From contig NZ_KB902746.1 in assembly GCF_000379605.1 (NCBI RefSeq), positions 1 through 64,000 on the forward strand: a DNA stretch of 64,000 nucleotides, read 5' to 3'. Positions 63,273-64,000 of this stretch are shown one piece after another (position 1 is the stretch's first letter; each line of letters starts with the position of its first letter). The notes beneath the pieces are model-generated. The model was not told the DNA's origin. It was given only the letters and a program-made list of their open reading frames with translations, and did not search any database. The translations under genes and the position numbers were made by a program. The DNA comes from Rhizobium giardinii bv. giardinii H152 (GTDB lineage Bacteria > Pseudomonadota > Alphaproteobacteria > Rhizobiales > Rhizobiaceae).

Positions 63273-64000
63273 ATGAACATGCGCGAAACGCCAGCCGCAC
63301 GGCATACCTACGTCCAGATCCTCAAATCGACAATGGTGATCGGCGGTTCATCGCTGGTCACGATGATTTTCGCCGTCGTCCGCAACAAGGCAGTGGCCCT
63401 GCTGCTTGGCCCGGAGGGTGTGGGGCTGATGGGCATTTACAACTCGATCGCCGATATTGCCCAGACGATTGCCGGCCTTGGGGTCCAGTCCAGCGGTGTC
63501 CGCCAGATTGCCGAGGCTGTTGGAACGGGGGATGACGCAAAGATTGCGCGAACCGCGTGCGTGCTTCGATCCGTGTCCATTGCACTCGGCCTCGCAGGCA
63601 CGATCATGCTTGCGGCGCTGGCCTTTCCGGTGACGTGGTTCACTTTCGGTGACCATCAGCACGTCATCGGCGTCGCATTGCTGTCAGTTGGGATTTTCTT
63701 TCGCCTTGCCTCAGCGGGGCAGACGGCATTGATCCAGGGACTGCGGGAGATTTCGACACTTGCCAGGATCAATATGCTCGCCGCATTTTTCGCCACAGTG
63801 GTTACCATACCGCTGGTGTATTTGTTCGGCGCCGACGGGATTGTCCCGTCTCTCGTCGCCGCAGCAGGCGCTACGCTTTTGGTCTCATGGTGGTACAGCC
63901 GGCGCGTGCTGCGCGATACGCCAGATCTTTCCGGCGCGCAGTTCAGGGAAGAATTTGCCGGCCTTGTGAGGCTGGGTTTAGTTTTCATGATCAGCGGCTT
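63273..64000 (+). CDS. Wzx-like O-antigen/polysaccharide flippase, N-terminal part
   Basis: The first 242 residues of a MATE/MOP-superfamily membrane protein, cut by the window end. Helices begin at STMVIGGSSLVTMIFAVVRNKAVALLLGPEGVGLMG, the typical N-terminal pattern of O-antigen translocases. About six helices are visible. It would flip lipid-linked repeat units across the inner membrane. Its ATG is 7 bases after the rfbD stop, so it is in the same operon. Confidence 0.87.
   Translation, partial: MNMRETPAARHTYVQILKSTMVIGGSSLVTMIFAVVRNKAVALLLGPEGVGLMGIYNSIADIAQTIAGLGVQSSGVRQIAEAVGTGDDAKIARTACVLRSVSIALGLAGTIMLAALAFPVTWFTFGDHQHVIGVALLSVGIFFRLASAGQTALIQGLREISTLARINMLAAFFATVVTIPLVYLFGADGIVPSLVAAAGATLLVSWWYSRRVLRDTPDLSGAQFREEFAGLVRLGLVFMISG

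Overview
The window looks like a chromosomal segment of an alphaproteobacterium of the order Hyphomicrobiales (Rhizobiales), most likely family Rhizobiaceae (Rhizobium, Sinorhizobium/Ensifer or a close relative). The reasons are GC-rich coding sequence with heavy use of GTG/TTG starts, several small rhizobial families (DUF6481, DUF6074, DUF2934, DUF1127), an ExoF-like polysaccharide export protein, a BTLCP cysteine peptidase and a TPR-linked adenylate cyclase. No rRNA, tRNA or CRISPR array was seen, and no intact insertion sequence.

Layout. 1-4.8 kb: the start of a VCBS/cadherin-like secreted protein cut by the window edge, 1.4 kb without a convincing gene, then a soluble FtsK translocase. 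4.9-10.9 kb: a tightly overlapping lipid-metabolism operon (alpha/beta-hydrolase-methyltransferase, PAP2-dual-specificity phosphatase, small membrane protein, PlsC-like acyltransferase, CdsA-like cytidylyltransferase) divergent from a CDP-alcohol phosphatidyltransferase. It resembles the little-understood E. coli ynbABCD set. 10.9-18 kb: a decayed zone with hairpins, a DUF1127 gene, fused fragments of an SfnB-like dehydrogenase and a LivM permease, dodecin, a 990-residue protein joining a SerC-like aminotransferase half to a SerA-like dehydrogenase half, and an MFS transporter fragment.

18-30 kb: an RND efflux pair, an AbrB antitoxin with only a stub of its PIN toxin, an FAD-linked 2-hydroxyacid dehydrogenase, gamma-glutamyltransferase, an MhqD/MhqO-like quinone-detoxification pair, a cold-shock gene with a strong promoter, structured leader and terminator, and a MazEF module with a clear promoter/operator. 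30-41 kb: MscS channel, lone receiver, stand-alone glycogen synthase, and a three-gene block (N-formylglutamate amidohydrolase-like, DUF1704 QEGLA metallopeptidase, ATP-grasp ligase) that looks like an uncharacterised peptide or small-molecule pathway, followed by a spermidine-synthase-like methyltransferase and preceded by a TetR regulator with visible operator repeats.

41-54 kb: adenylate cyclase, YHS and ankyrin proteins, nicotinate phosphoribosyltransferase, a small RTX protein, and the PrkA-DUF444-SpoVR stress kinase set. 55-64 kb: a surface/exopolysaccharide region with a BTLCP peptidase, two Gly/Asn-rich secreted proteins flanking a NarX/DegS-type two-component pair, a LuxR-type regulator with a degenerate receiver and a 20-bp hairpin just upstream, then ExoF-like export, RfbD and a Wzx-like flippase that runs off the window.
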